Assembly: GCA_001692895.1 (NCBI GenBank)
Contig: KV748249.1
Location: 434,001-498,000, forward strand
From: Cenococcum geophilum 1.58
Lineage: Eukaryota > Ascomycota > Dothideomycetes > Gloniales > Gloniaceae
Direction: 5' to 3'
DNA: 64,000 nucleotides
Shown here: positions 47,811-60,239 of the stretch, one piece after another
How positions within the stretch are numbered: position 1 is the stretch's first letter
Layout of the letters: every line of letters begins with the position of its first letter
Notes under the pieces: model-generated
Database searches by the model: none
The model's input: the letters and a program-made list of their open reading frames with translations, nothing else
What the model was told of the DNA's origin: nothing
Made by a program: the position numbers and the translations under genes

Positions 47811-47908
47811 CCGACACGGTAGCTGCGGGATGACAAAGCGTACTCGGCCGTCCGCTTGTTGAGTTCTTCGAATAACTCATGTCTTTACATTTCATCCAAC
47901 TTAACAAA

Positions 47909-48834
47909 ATGGATCCAGCGTCAGCTATCGGCCTCACTGGCGCCATAATTGGCGCTGTGGATGTTATCTCAAGAAGCATCAGCTCCTTGATGGATTTACA
48001 ATCTCGATACAAGAGTGCAGACCTCAAAGTCAGCCTTCTTATTGGACAGCTTTCAACTCTTAAGGCTGCTCTTAACCAGATTGCCGAGCTGATCGATGCT
48101 AACCTCGTTGCTGTTCCACGACACCAACAACTCGTAGACGATCTTAAAACCTCGGTAGACTGCTGCGAAGCTGTAATTTGCGCTTTAAATGATCGGCTTT
48201 GCTCTTTGCATAGAAATGAAGTTAACGGCTTAGATACGCTGAACAAAGTCCGGTTCGTGTGTGACGAAAAGACTATGGATTATTACCAAAATCTCTTGGG
48301 CAACCAAATCAATGCGTTGAGCCTCTTTCTTACGGCGCTGCAGTGGTCAGATACTATTCTCTTCTAATTTGATACAGAACTTTCAAAAAACTAACGAAAT
48401 AAAGCCGGTCCCTATTCGAGCAGGACAGTATCTTGCAGAGTAGCGAAAGTCGTCGTTTCATTGAACGGGTGAAAGATGATACTTCATCACTACTGTGGTT
48501 AAGAGACGCAGAATCATGTGGCACGAGGAGGAGCATCGCGACCGAGAATCTTGAGCGGTTAGACGCAACATTTGATTTCGATCCTGAACTTTTTAGCTCA
48601 AAGGTTTACCGAACGGCAACAAGATCTTGTATGACGGACTTGTTAGGCCGTGAGCGTAACAAGGGGCAACCCATCAATTCAGTTTTACGACCCTCTAAGG
48701 ATTCCTATCACTCTAGAGAAACCGATCAAGATGAGGATGTAGAGTTTATAAAAACAGGTGACGATGAGGAGGTTGACTCCATAGAAACACACTCAGTAGC
48801 AGCGTGGTTAGTTGCCCGACGTCTGGATCGTTAA
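47909..48834 (+). CDS. HeLo-like N-terminal half of a G-alpha-type protein, truncated
   Basis: Exons 47909-48345 and 48405-48834 are joined over a 59-nt intron (CTAAC branch, AAAG acceptor) and give 288 residues. MDPASAIGLTGAIIGAVDVI, SLLIGQLSTLKAALNQI and VPRHQQLVDDL match the fungal HeLo-like/STAND N-terminal domain. The splice restores TALQC/RSLFEQDS. VKDDTSSLLWLRDAESCG and FDFDPELFSSKVYRTATRS are the hallmark linker of fungal proteins that continue into a G-protein alpha domain. Here the frame ends in an acidic tail and TAA. The missing G-alpha part lies at 51811-52945, beyond a Tc1 element and a MITE. Whether the shortened protein is made is unknown. HeLo-like domains can act as membrane-targeting death effectors (family knowledge). 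Confidence 0.7.
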
Positions 48835-49036
48835 GGTTTAGACGGCCCGGGTTGGCCTCTTAATTAGAGCCTTTGATTATTAAGACCCGAATGCAAACGT
48901 ATACAGACGGCGGATAGGGCTGTATGGCTTAGTTTTAAGCCTTTTTAGATATGGTTTAGGGATAATTTAGGGGGAAATAATGAATGCACGGACCGTGCAC
49001 GGACCAAAAACAACGCGAACTCTTCACGCGTATCTA
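48835..49036. other. Spacer between the half gene and the Tc1 element
   Basis: AT-rich with a short inverted motif GCACGGACCGTGC near 48987-48999. No homology to the linker of intact HeLo-like/G-alpha proteins was recognised. It ends in the TA target at 49035-49036. Confidence 0.35.
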
Positions 49037-51430
49037 CACCACCTCGTCAATTCCGGTTGTTAGCGCCTTACTAGTGACGCCTCTCGGGCGGAAATCCTCA
49101 TATAGATTAGTATGAGTTTCCCCGTCTTGGCAGTGAGCTTTAAAAGACCTTAATATTAAAAATTTATGAAGTTTTTTAAAACCAATGATTGTATAGTAGA
49201 TTGCCTATATATGAATATTTCTGAAGTCACAGTAGCTAAATGAGTGTTAAAATCAACGCTTAGCAATTAAACGAGTGTCCAAATATTTCCTCTAGGCTCC
49301 TGATCCCTCTAAGCCCCTAATCGTCCTCTAAGATCCTGATCGTCCTCCAAGCTTTCTACTGTCCTCTACCACTTGGTAGGTCCCCCTTCTGCTTTAATTA
49401 CTGCCTAAAGGCGTGCAGGCATAGAAGCAACTAGATCCTTAAAGTAGCAGGCCTCTAGATTCTCCCATTCAGATTCAATAGCTGCTTGTATTGTTTCTTT
49501 TGTCAACGGGCGAGGCTTCCACTTAGCTATTTAAGTCTTTATTACATTCCAAACGGCCTTAATTAGGTTAAGATCCGGGCTGTTTGCTGGCCACTAAAGT
49601 AACTTAATATCGTCTTCCTAGAACTTGGCGATAGTAATACAAGCTCTATAACAGGGAGCTCCGTCTATTTGCACAATTATTAGGGTATTTCTAAATTCAT
49701 AATTAGGGAAATATATACTATACTTAGCGTTATAGAAGTCGTAGAATTCTTTAAGCTTTGGATATATATAATCCAGGAAGCCCTACGCCGTAATATTGCC
49801 CCATTCTTCCTTATTCTAAAATAGTAGAGGCCCTTTTTCTACACCGTAGAATATAGCCCATACCATTATATAAGGTATGTTAGTAAACTTAGGACGGAGG
49901 CAATTAGGATAAAATCGTTTATTAGGTCTTCTAATAACATAGAGCCGCTAGTGCCTACCACAATACATAGCTACCTTATCTATCCACATAACTCTCCACT
50001 AATCCTCTTTTTAGAAGTAACGGTAGGCCAATATAAATGCTAACCGGGCGTAATGGTGAGCTATAGTAAGCTAAGGCTTTGTATAAGCAACGCAGCGTTA
50101 AAAGCCCTCCTTTTTAAGATATCGGGCGACTGTAGAGTCGGAACAAGGGACTCCTGTATGGAAGGAAAGCTCTAAGTAGGTAAGGCGACGCGCCCAAGCA
50201 TTTAACTCTAGGAAATCAACTAGTTGACGCCGAATTAGCGAGCCATATATAAGAGCATTGCGATAGCCACCACGTGTCGGGGTCTGTGCTTTATTAATAA
50301 TGTAGTAGACAGTAGAATATGGTTGCTTAACCAATGCAGCAATGCAAGAGATAGGTTCTTAAAGGTAGCGATAGAGGCCTTTAATTGTGCATCTTAGGGA
50401 GTAAGGAATAAGCGCTCAAGCGTTACTTTCCTAAAGCCGTCGGCGACGTTAAATACGTTCTGCAGCTCGCTCCTCCCGTTCCTATTCCTTACGTCTCTCC
50501 CGTCTATTAAGACAAGCAATTACTTAGCAAATGCGACGGTTTAGGGTAGTAGGTATTAGAGTAGAAGAACTAGATGCAGTAGAGCGAGTAAAGGGAGTAT
50601 TCGGCACAGTTATATTACTAGGTAAAGAAAGAGTAAATAAGCTAAAGAAGCTTCCAAAGCTAGGAAGGGGCAGTAGAGCTCCAGGAGGATTAGGTAAAGT
50701 AGGTTCTGGAGTTCCTTCCGTACGGGAAGGATCGTACCCAGGAGATGGCATAGTGGATACCTTTAAGGATAGAATCTAAAAGATTTTAGTCAGAACTTGT
50801 CGTAGGAATATATAAATTTAGTATAAAAAGTGGTAAGGATAGTATTAACTTATAACAGGCGCAGATAAACATCTTTATACTTAAATCTGTAGAGCCATCC
50901 AAAGTCCCTTATGATCGCGCTAAGACTTAATATTTACCCAAACTCAGAAACCTCATCTGTGACTACCGCCATTAATATCCGTCTTAATAGCGTAATTAAT
51001 ACATCTGAGGGCCTATTTCTAACTTCTGCGAAGTTACCTAGGACGAAAGCAAGCCATTTTTGAGCTGATTACCGCCGGAAAGGTCATTTGGACGCAAGAG
51101 CTGGCAATCGTCATGNTAGAGGCTTGAGGAAGGTCGTGATAAAGGCTAAGTTGAGGATTGTCACAAACAACGCGTCGGCGGCTTAGAAGAGGGGTAGGAA
51201 ACTAGAAGACGTGTTAGACTTCCTAAGTCAGGTTCCTCATCGCGTGGAGTTCACCAATACACCTGATCACGATGCGGCTGGCAGAGGCGTCGAAAAGCTT
51301 CAAATTGACTGTCAGGTGAGGTTGTTCGGCAGTCTCTTTCTGATATTCAGCTGCCAAGCCGGATAGACTGAATTTGTGTTAGTTGGTGGCTTAATCAAAA
51401 GCGCTAACAACCGGAATTGACGAGGTGGTG
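49037..51430 (-). mobile_element. Tc1/mariner-type DNA transposon, 2394 bp, inactive
   Basis: About 30-bp perfect inverted ends begin CACCACCTCGTCAATTCCGG and are flanked by TA at 49035-49036 and 51431-51432, the Tc1/mariner target. A transposase remnant occupies the minus strand. The ~900 bp beyond the transposase (50560-51390) has no recognised content and includes an N at 51116. It interrupts the HeLo-like/G-alpha gene. Its right TA is also the left TA of the MITE at 51433. Confidence 0.82.
49366..50334 (-). pseudogene. Tc1-type transposase, DD34E with catalytic Glu changed to Lys
   Basis: Minus-strand frames show a helix-turn-helix region (50334-50098, STVYYIINKA...STVARYLKKEGF), then VMWIDKVAMY near 50000, QIDGAPCYRACITIAKF with the second catalytic Asp codon at 49665-49663, and WPANSPDLNLIKAVWNVIKT. 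The residue exactly 34 positions after that Asp is Lys (AAG at 49560-49558) where Tc1 enzymes have Glu; GAG to AAG is a RIP-type change. Stops replace Gln, Trp or Arg at several points. The C-terminal end is ...EGGPTKW followed by TAG. Not functional. Confidence 0.8.
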
Positions 51431-51432
51431 TA

Positions 51433-51578
51433 CAAGGGGGTAACATGAACGGGTCAGATGGCCCGCCCTGCTAGTACAGTAACAAAATAAGCGAGTCCAA
51501 AGTGACATAGCGGGACTAGGTTATTTTGTTACTGTACTAGCAGGGTGGGCCATCTGACCCGTTCATGTTACCCCCTTG
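51433..51578. mobile_element. 146-bp palindromic MITE with TA duplication
   Basis: Two ~61-bp arms starting CAAGGGGGTAACATGAACGG are inverse copies with one G/A difference and a ~25-bp spacer. TA flanks both ends (51431-51432, 51579-51580). TA duplication implies mobilisation by a Tc1/mariner enzyme, but the termini differ from those of the adjoining Tc1 element. It can form a long hairpin in single-stranded DNA or RNA. Confidence 0.8.
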
Positions 51579-51810
51579 TAGACTATCAGTCGGATCCAGT
51601 CCAGATTAAGACAGATAACTTCATGGACTAACTGGATTAGGCAGCTAAAATTTGGACGATCAATCGGACGACGGTTAGCCTACGGACCGGCCGCTTAATC
51701 GACCACGCTGCTCAGTAAACACAATTCAGCCTCCTAATACCCTTCAGAGTTCGAGTTTTCAGGGACAGATTAGATTCATGGAGCAAATCTTCATACAAAA
51801 GATATAAAAT

Positions 51811-52945
51811 ATGCCTTTATTGCTAAACCCGCAAGACATCGTGAAGAGAGTTGAGAATGAACCCCTTGAATTGGTGGGGTTCAGCTTTTCGAAGAGCGGT
51901 AAAGCTACACCTTCGAATTCAGTATGTCTACGTTACGGAGAATATACAGACAACGAGTGTAAAGATTGCAAACTTGATGTATTCCCCCATGTTTCGCAGC
52001 ATGCGGGCTCTCTTGAAGGCAGTCGAACATTTCCAGCTTGAGGACGCAAAACTTTGTCGCGCAGTGTAAGCGTTGGCTGTTCACTGCCAATTTGTTACTT
52101 CTTCTGCGGACTATACGCCGCCTTCTGAATTTGTTGGGAGTGTAGGGGTATTATAGGAATCCCCGAAGGTCCAGGAAGCGTTAGAGAAATCTCACGATTT
52201 TTGTTCATTTGCCTATGCTAAAGAGTATGTATATGAATTCAATACCTTGAACTTTACGAAGAGGACTCCACTAAACAGTTTGATCTAGTTACCTCGAGTC
52301 TATACATCGCCTTGCTCTGCCAGAATACCTGCCAATTATAAGCTCTCGTCATTGGACCGTGGAGCGGTATAAGGCGATATTCAACATTTCCCAGTTCCTC
52401 GTTATTTTTGATCTGGGGGATGCTACATCTGAGCGAATGGTATGCGCCGATGATCACTACGGAGTAAACAAATTTATCCTTCTGGTTGGTATAGCTGCCT
52501 ACGATGTGGTCTCTTAGGTACGTGGGGTCTTTAGGGAATTTCGCAATGAGAACTGCCTGGTTAGGGCTCTCGAGATGCTCGGTTAAGTTTGCGGTTCGAG
52601 CTGGTTTATGGAGATCGAGTTGTCCTATTCCTCGACAGGGCAGACCAGTTGGAGCGCAAGCTCGCAAAAATTTCCGTGAAAAAACCACTTTCCTGATTAC
52701 AATGGAGATCCAACGAACGTTGAAGAAGTAAAAGCATATTTTTGCGAGAGATTTTTGGCTTTCTTTAAGTGGTCAAACCTGGTTACTGTTTTTTATACTG
52801 CATTTCTGCGAAAAAGAGGCTTCCAGCTTTAACTTGTGCTTCGATCGATCAACAGTGTTGTGCGCAAGAGTCTATCCAAGACTCCTGATAATCATTGGAC
52901 GAATTTCAACGGGTTAAGGGATATTGTGAAGTGGCCTGGTGGGTT
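51811..52945 (+). pseudogene. Decayed G-protein alpha domain (second half of the HeLo-like gene)
   Basis: The plus-strand blocks match a G-alpha fold in order. A P-loop remnant FSKSGKAT (from GxxxSGKS/T) lies near 51890-51912, then LRYGEYTDNECKD and FRSMRALLKAVEHFQLED near 51991-52044. The helical domain reads VGVL..ESPKVQEALEKSHDF near 52140-52205. FDLGDATSER (switch II, normally DVGGQRSER) is near 52408-52437, with HYGVNKFILLVGIAAYD after it. VVLFLDRADQLERKL (G4, normally NKxD) is near 52620-52660, and FPDYNGDPTNVEEVKAYF near 52690-52745. At least four frame breaks and stops separate them. This reading depends on recognising short blocks, but their order and spacing are convincing. The gene was split by the Tc1 element and MITE. 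Confidence 0.6.
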
Positions 52946-53722
52946 GGTTTCTTGTTAGAAAAACCCCATGAAAGATAATGCCAACTGGTTTTTTTCCCGC
53001 GGATATGACTGTAAATTCAGAAGACTTCATTGTTTTCCTACGCAAATCCCGAATCTCCTTTTTAATCTTGGTGAGCCAATTAAAGTATCTGAATTAGCGA
53101 AAGACACCCAATGAAATCTAGTCGTGAACTTAAGCGACCTTAGCGTAGGACTCCAACGGGTTAAGGGATAGAGACAAAACCACCGATTCAAAGCGCAAAC
53201 TATCAGGAAGTATATTCAGATTCACGCTATCGGTCGTTCAGACTATGGTATTTTATTACCTCACCCTTCATCCATTCTGCCCAGCCCACTTAACTCCCTT
53301 CAAACCTCACCTACCGACTCCTCGCGCTTCACATAGACCAGTTGTCGATTGAGGGTCCGTGCGCAGGTCAAGAATGAGATGTCTGTCTATTAAATATGGC
53401 TCTAGGGCCTCTGTAAATACATAAGGTAGCGAAAGGCTGACGACGACGATTCGTAATCGGGTTCGTATTCGCGACCCAATTGACACCAGCACACACAAAC
53501 TCCTTGCTCACCCCCTCCTTGTAGAAAGCAACCCGCACCTTGTCGACGCTGTACTGCACCCACCGGCACGGCAGCTATGCCACCGCCTGGACGTACGAGT
53601 AATGCTTGAGGGCAACGTCACGCTAGTGCAGGTAGGCACGTAGCAGGTTTGGGTGTCTTGGGAATAGAGGGAGTAGTGGTAGGCTAAGGGGGTGGCTTAC
53701 TGTTCACGAGATCCGTTTCTTC
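52946..53722. other. Intergenic, no gene recognised
   Basis: A plus-strand frame continuing from the G-alpha remnant ends near 52960. AACGGGTTAAGGGATA occurs twice (52909 and 53157), perhaps a local duplication. Minus-strand frames at 53307-53559 are short and unsupported. Confidence 0.35.
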
Positions 53723-53730
53723 GGCCTCGT
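53723..53730. repeat. 8-bp target duplication of the 10.3-kb element (left copy)
   Basis: GGCCTCGT precedes the terminal TTATCTCAG. GGCCTCG is found right after the other end at 63994-64000, where the window stops, so seven of the eight bases are confirmed. Confidence 0.65.
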
Positions 53731-53955
53731 TTATCTCAGTTGACTCATCCGCTTCGCCAAGGAATTTAAGGAGGCGGCCACCCCCCTGCTCCCGCCCCAC
53801 TTCAGCGCCACAGGCCATCTTATGCAAACTTATAAGCTAATTAGATGGTCGCTCCAACTCATAGGTACTTATTAGCCAATAGAACGCCGCGCCACTCTTT
53901 GCCACCCCTGCCACCCTAATTCCTCTGCGAAGCGTTTAAGAGATTATGGGCGCGA
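53731..53955 (+). repeat. Left terminal inverted repeat of the 10.3-kb element
   Basis: This pairs with 63769-63993 on the other strand. The outer ~110 bp (G+C-rich, with GGCGGCCACCCCCCTGC and CCACTTCAGCGCCACAGGCC) differ at only a few positions. The inner part shows mainly C/T and G/A differences and includes the internal motif AAACTTATAAGC(C/T)AAT. Confidence 0.85.
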
Positions 53956-54339
53956 TTTATAAAGGCAGGCCAGCCTGCCTAGTAGACAACGGTTGTATCG
54001 CCTTTAATGTGGTATATTGCCCCCTAATATACCACCGCTTAACTCGCTAATACCTCTATTTAAAAGCCCTCCTCCTACTCTATAGAATCTATCCGTAATA
54101 GAGCCCAGCCGTGCCCTAAGTGGGCGTCACTCCAACTAAGACACCCCTAGCTGTCCTCCCTCTATTTCTAGCCTCTCTAGCTAGTTAGAAAATATTATCG
54201 AACTATCTAAGCCCTCCTCCTCCAATAGTGACAATAATGTAGGCGATAACTAGATGGGTAGCAATAAGAATAAAGCGCCTAAGCCTTTATTAAGGCGTTA
54301 TAGGAGGTAAAGGAAGCGCGCGCGAAGGTTATAAGCCGT

Positions 54340-56963
54340 AGTTAATACATTAAAAGAAGAAGGTTGGAGCTTTGCTTAGTTACTATCTACTTAGGTTAAG
54401 GCGGATAACATAGGGGAGAAGGGAATTGTAATTAAGCACCGTCGGTATAGTCGCGTTGGGCAACGGTATTAGGTTCTATTAGATGCAGTTACAAGAGACC
54501 CACAGTTAAGTAATATCCTATATACGCGAATAGAGTTATATACTATGGAGCTAGATCGCCTTATCTAGGAACTATATTTTACTACATTTAACAAAACGTT
54601 AAAAATTAAGGACTTAGACTTTAACGTCGCCTTCCGCTCTATATAGGATACTACCCTAAGATAGCATACAACCTTAATACAACTATTTAGCAATTAGCAG
54701 GCGCATAGGGCTAATTATAGCAATTAGAAAGCGGAGGACCAAAAGGTAGATAGCTAAGATGCGCTAGTAAGGCGGGCATATGCTATTATTAGTATAATTT
54801 GTTTCTCTTAGGCTAAAAAGCGGTCCAATTTCTTTTCTTTAGTAGTAAATATATATCTTATAGGCTCTAGTGTAAAAAGAAGGGTATTTAAGACGTTGGC
54901 TGGCTTTAGATTATACTATAGTTATTATTCCGCAAATTATACTATAGGTAGTATTACCGAAGAGGTAAAGATATGTTAGTTTTTATATTAGCACTATATA
55001 TCTATTAGCACCGGCCTTTTAGCCAAACTTATATAAACTCTTATAAACTTATAAGCCAATTAGCATGGCCTCTATAGACTACTGGCTAGCTAGGGGCTAA
55101 TATCTATAAAGGCATCTTATAACGCTAGCGTATGACCCCTAGATAGTCGTTATATATAATAATATAAACTTTAAGGATATAAAGCGCGATGAGCTGCTTG
55201 GTCACACGTTTATTATACGCTCCTTAATGACTACTGCTATTATCTATTATCCTAAACTGCCTCCATCGGGGCTATGTTAGTTAATATATAATCCGACTAT
55301 CCCGCTAAATATTAAGGACATCTACCGCTCTTCCAGCTTTGGCGACAAGTTATTACTATAGATTAGCCGTTACCTTATTACTAACGTAATAAAGGGGATT
55401 TACCTTGCTAGTATAGAGCGTATCTTTAAAGATAGTAATCTTTTCTCTTAGATGCTAAGTATATAATATATCAGCAATAGGAAGACCAAATTCTAGTAGT
55501 TTAATACTATTATAGAGGATAAGGGTACTATCTAGGGTACCTATAGCGTCTATAAAAGCATTTTCCTTAATTAGCTTGGTCTCCAGGCTCTAAATAACCC
55601 TTATAGCAGCACTACTCCCGACAATTTTACTAAGCAGCTCTGGCTTGCCCATAGTGACTAGCTTACTGCGCATTATATTAAGTCGGTAAAACAGGAGCAA
55701 ATTTATACCAGCCGCCCTTTCAACCATCGGGACTGGCTGCTTAGTATACCTATATAGTTCCACATTAAGATAAATCTATATAGTACTCTTATACGTACAC
55801 ACTTTACGCCTAAGGATAAGCAAGAGGAGGCTTATTATTGTCTACGGTCCAATATAATACTATAGAATCGCTCTATAATTATATAAGAGAATGCCAAATA
55901 CTATAAGTTGGTACCTATTATTGAACGGGGTTTTATAGCATATATAATCGCCCTCTTCTATACTACCATACAGCGTTAAGGCTTTAGAATTAGTATACCC
56001 AATTTATTTAAGCTATCTAACCCAGACACCCTATCTAACCCGTCTTTCCTTAAGTGTATTAAAGATACCACCCGGGCCATCGGCTGTCTTACTCCCAAGC
56101 AGTTCCTAAATATCATTAATAAGATCTAGCGCGACGCCTTTTCTTAGGACGCGTGGACGGGCGTAAAGTATAATAATGTTAAGTTTCGGACAATGTGTCG
56201 CATGCTTTAGGAAGTTAAGCTTCTACTTACTGTTTGGTATACTATTAAGCATGCCAATATAGGTATGCTGCGGTGGCTTATCAACCCCCTTATTATATTC
56301 TTCTTCAGCGCGTCACAGCATAATTACGGTTAAGAGATGCTATTCTATTAGTGGAATCTTATATTAGTTAATTTGCCTAAACTTTAGCACGCAATCCTAT
56401 CCTCTAGGTTAGTAAACTAGCTTAGAGCTCTAGATAAGCATAAGGCTATTAATCTTAGGCTAGAGCACTTAAATAGAAGCTATAAGAACTCTACTTATAA
56501 TATAGATATTATATTTAATCGAGTATACTTATTAAATATAACAGTTAGAATGTTATATAGTAAGATAGAAAATACGTTTAGTAAGAAGATATTAGGTACC
56601 TATATACAGGCAAAGGCAGACCTTAATATATTTATACTTACTTAGAATCTCTATTCTAGCAATTTAGCTATACCGCGGCAACTAGTATAGCTAGTAGGCC
56701 TACGCCTATTTAATTCTTATAATATTTTTAGCACTGGAGTGGAAGTTCTAATAAGGAAGGTTAATGAGTTTAACTAGGTCTATATACGGGGTCCGCGTTT
56801 AGTTGCTACCTCTTATCCTCCTTTAGATATAGAGGACTTAGCTAGCTTTGTAGATATATAAGACTTTATCAACGCTATTAGAGATAGGCTAGGTGATATA
56901 GAGGAACTAGATCTTACTTCTAACGTGCCTTCTGCTAGTTGGGAGGCTTTAAGTAGCCTATAA
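54340..56963 (+). pseudogene. DUF6589-type protein, RIP-degraded
   Basis: Ignoring stops, the plus frames read LKEEGWSFA near 54350, HRRYSRVGQRY near 54440-54470, then the diagnostic block FRTMCRML-stop-EVKLLLTVWYTIKHA, GMLRWLINPLIIFFF and SASQHNYG at 56185-56325. LEHLNRSYKNSTYNIDIIFN follows at 56466-56526 and an acidic C-terminus to about 56963. These match the DUF6589 proteins repeated in many fungal genomes (recalled family pattern, not searched). Function is undescribed; its position inside a TIR element suggests the transposase or a mobilisation partner. Stops fall at former Gln, Trp and Arg codons, and some frame changes occur in the first half. Confidence 0.6.
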
Positions 56964-59900
56964 ACTTAGGGGTATTTATACAAACTTATCGGCTAATTAG
57001 AGCGCGGCTTTCCTCTCTAGTTCGCCCTATAAGTCTTTATCTCCTCTATCCTACAAAGCCCCTCTACCCTAGCCCTATATATAGCCTCGACTATATTAGA
57101 TGGTCGCCCTATACTAGTCCATACTGGATAAGCTATGTTATTTTATAGTACTTCAAATCAATAATAAAGGTATTGCCGCTTCTTGGAGTTTAGAATGTAT
57201 AGGTTTGGCTTCAGGATTCAAACCCAAGGGTGGATGATTTAAAGTGTAAGCTAGGCTAATAAACTTAGTCCGGATATCTCCTAAACTTATATAAACTTAT
57301 TAGCTAATTAGGATAAGGCTAGACCCCCTAGGTTACTAACCCCGTTCCTAACAGCTCCTAGATTTTTTTTTCTTCCTGGCCTACCCCTAGACCCAGATAT
57401 CTCCTAAACTCTTATAAACTTATTAGCTAATTAAAGCCTACTACTTAGGGGTTTACTATACCCCTTAACTACCTACTACAGGCCCTAGACCCTAGGACGA
57501 TAATAACTTAAGAGGAGGATATCTAGGAAATACTATAAGGAGGAGGAACCGCCTGGCACTAGGCACTACTATATGCCCGTATACTAGCCACCCAAGACCT
57601 AAAATATTAACTCCCCTTAGACCACTACTAGGAAATAATAACTATAACAGCGATATTAGCATCGCTACTTCGTTTTATTCCTTGGCTAGGGTAGTATAAA
57701 CTACCATAGAGTATAGGACGCTTTAGTCCATTATTAAAATTGCGTAAGGCTACTACCTATATAAAACATCTTAACTAAGGGCCCTAGCCTTATTCTAATT
57801 GGCTAATAAGTTTATATAAGTTAATATAAGTTTAGGAGATCTCTAGATTGGGGGCCGGAGCCTACGTTAATGGGCCCTAAGAAGCTATTAGCTAGATAAC
57901 ATATCTTAACCTAACCCTTTACCTTATCCTAATTAGCTAATAAGTTTATATAAGTTTATATAAGTTTAGGAGATATTTAGAGGCCTATATTAGCGGAACT
58001 TAATAAAGAGTAGTAGCTAGTACCTATAAAAGACGTCTTAATATAGGGCCTCCACTTAAGCTATAATAATATCCTTAAGCCCCTAGCCTTATCCTAATTA
58101 GCTAATAAGTTTATATAAGTTTATAAGAGTTCGGAAGATATCCAGAGTAGCAGCAGCTTATATTAATAGACCCCCGCTAAAAGTAGAGGCTATCACCTAC
58201 GTACGGTAATTGCATACTAGCCTCTATCTATATATTAGTAATAGACGCAATTATATTACGTTATTAGAGTAGTAGGTTAACGGCAGAATAAGAAAGTAAA
58301 TTCGTTCTACCCGGAGTAGAGGCCCGCTATACTTACTCCACTTTTACTACAAGTAGAGGCCTATTATGCTTACTTATATATCTACCATCTATCTAGAGCA
58401 GAGGCCCGCCGTGCTTACTTACCTAATTTCCTACCTAGTAGAGGCCCACTATACTTACTTATTATCTTTCTCTTATTTTACTAGAGCAAAGGCCTACTAA
58501 GCCCGCTCTCTCTCTAGGGATAGAGGCCAAGTCCGCATATCCCAACCTATAGGGCTTATAACGCCTACAGTTAGGCCCACCTAAGACACTAGCTTCTTTA
58601 CCTATATAGGATCCAAACTAACTAGGTAAGGTTAAAGCTTATCCGCGAGGAGCCTTATAGTTAAACCCTTCTAAGACACTAGCTTTTACCGGAATAAGGT
58701 TAAAGCCTTCCCCACAAAGGGAGTCCAAAGACACGCCATACTATACTAAGTCCCACCCCCTTATCCCCTACGCCATTAATTCTATACCCCCAGCTCTAGG
58801 CGGAGGTGGTTACAGTCCCTTTAGTAATAGGGGCTGTAGGGGCGGAGCTAGTAATACCCGCCGGGGCTTAGGCTTAGCCCGCTTTAAAATAGAGCATCTA
58901 CTAAGGCGGGCCCTTATACAGCAGCGGGCACAAGCGTCCCTAAGCTTATACACCTACTAGACACCTACCCTAAAGTAGACCTAGTACTCCCAACTACCCT
59001 CCTAGTAAGCTAGGCACTAATCCTTACCATAAAGCTGCTTACCCAGCTCCGTTTCTATAATCCTCCTAATATAGGAGAGGTTCCTCTCACCGTTAGCCAT
59101 TTAGAGAGACGACCACTACTTGCCCTAGTAGACAGCGGTATAGCCGTCTATAATCTTACCCTAGAGTTACTAATTCTAAGGCAGACGCGGCTAGTTAGTA
59201 AGTTGGGTAGTATAGAAGCCTACCTAGGCGAGAGAAAGGGGAGGACCTAGAGCGGCGCTAGCGGTAGGGGTAGGCGGCTAAGTTGCAGGTCTATGTATAT
59301 ATAAGCTAATAATTAATATAATAGGCATTATAGTATATATACCCGGCGAGGCCGACTATGCTATTATTGTTATTATCGTCGCCGCCAAAATCCAGCAGGC
59401 GGTCATCGTTATTGTCGTTGTTATCGTCGTCGCCGCTAAGGGGGAAGGTGGCGCGATGGGGCTAGCGGGCGTAAGGAAAGGGGCAGGAGGCGGGAGAGGA
59501 GAAGGAAAAGGAGAAGGGAGGGCGCGCGGGCAAGGGTGGCGCGGGTAAGGGCGGCGCGGGCGAGGAGAAGGACTAAGAAGAATATTAGTATATAGGTCTG
59601 CTAAATAGAAGGAAGGTATAGCTACTTATCTCCTAGCTCCTTAAGATAGTTACTAACTCTTTAGGACGCTTAAATAGTTAAAAACTAGATAGGCTAATAC
59701 TTATAAAGGACGCCGGATAGTCTCTGACCTTAGTTAGCTATATAGGAGGGCGGCAGCAAAAAGGAGGATTTACTCCTTTTGGAGCGGGAAGTTTAGTAGG
59801 TATATAAGCACCTAAGCAGTAGGAGAAGATATTAAAGGCTTTTAAAAAAAATTATGGTGTTATAAATGTTTAAAGAGGAAGAGAAAGAGAAGCAAAGGTC

Positions 59901-60239
59901 TATTATAGGATTTACTTTACTATTAATAAGCTAAGGCGCTAGACCTAACCTAATATATACGATCTTATAGACCAATTACGCCATGCTAGGATAGACCTTT
60001 ACCTCCTTATATAGGCCTTATAATATCCCTAGCACTCTCTCTAGCAACTTATATAAACTTATTAGCCAATTAAAACGCGCTATAGGTTAATTAATACCCG
60101 CTATAATAGGAACTAATAGCTTATCTACTTAATAGGGCCTTATAATATCCCTAGACCCCCCTTTAGTAACTTATACAAACTTATTAGCTAATTAGGTTAT
60201 ACTAAGTGGCCCATCTATCTACGGCTCTGTTAAGAAGTT
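56964..60239. other. Non-coding middle of the 10.3-kb element
   Basis: AT-rich sequence with repeated copies of the internal motif (around 56983, 57285, 57405, 57790, 57925, 58090, 60045, 60170). Four spaced (T/A)AGAGGCC-type repeats with TTACTTA lie near 58310-58480. A low-complexity patch at 59340-59570 has GTT/GTC triplets and GGAGAAGG / GGGCGCGGGC purine runs. No coding block was recognised. Confidence 0.45.
58310..58485. repeat. Imperfect tandem units in the middle of the 10.3-kb element
   Basis: About four units of roughly 45-60 bp share AGAGGCC(C/T)(G/A)CTATACTTACT-like cores (58318, 58352, 58402, 58440). Unit differences are mainly transitions. A role is unknown. Confidence 0.4.

Noticed and set aside
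50524..50779. Two opposing ~80-codon frames beside the Tc1 transposase
   Set aside because: Both strands are open over the same bases. The minus one might be the transposase N-terminus, but no helix-turn-helix or start could be confirmed.
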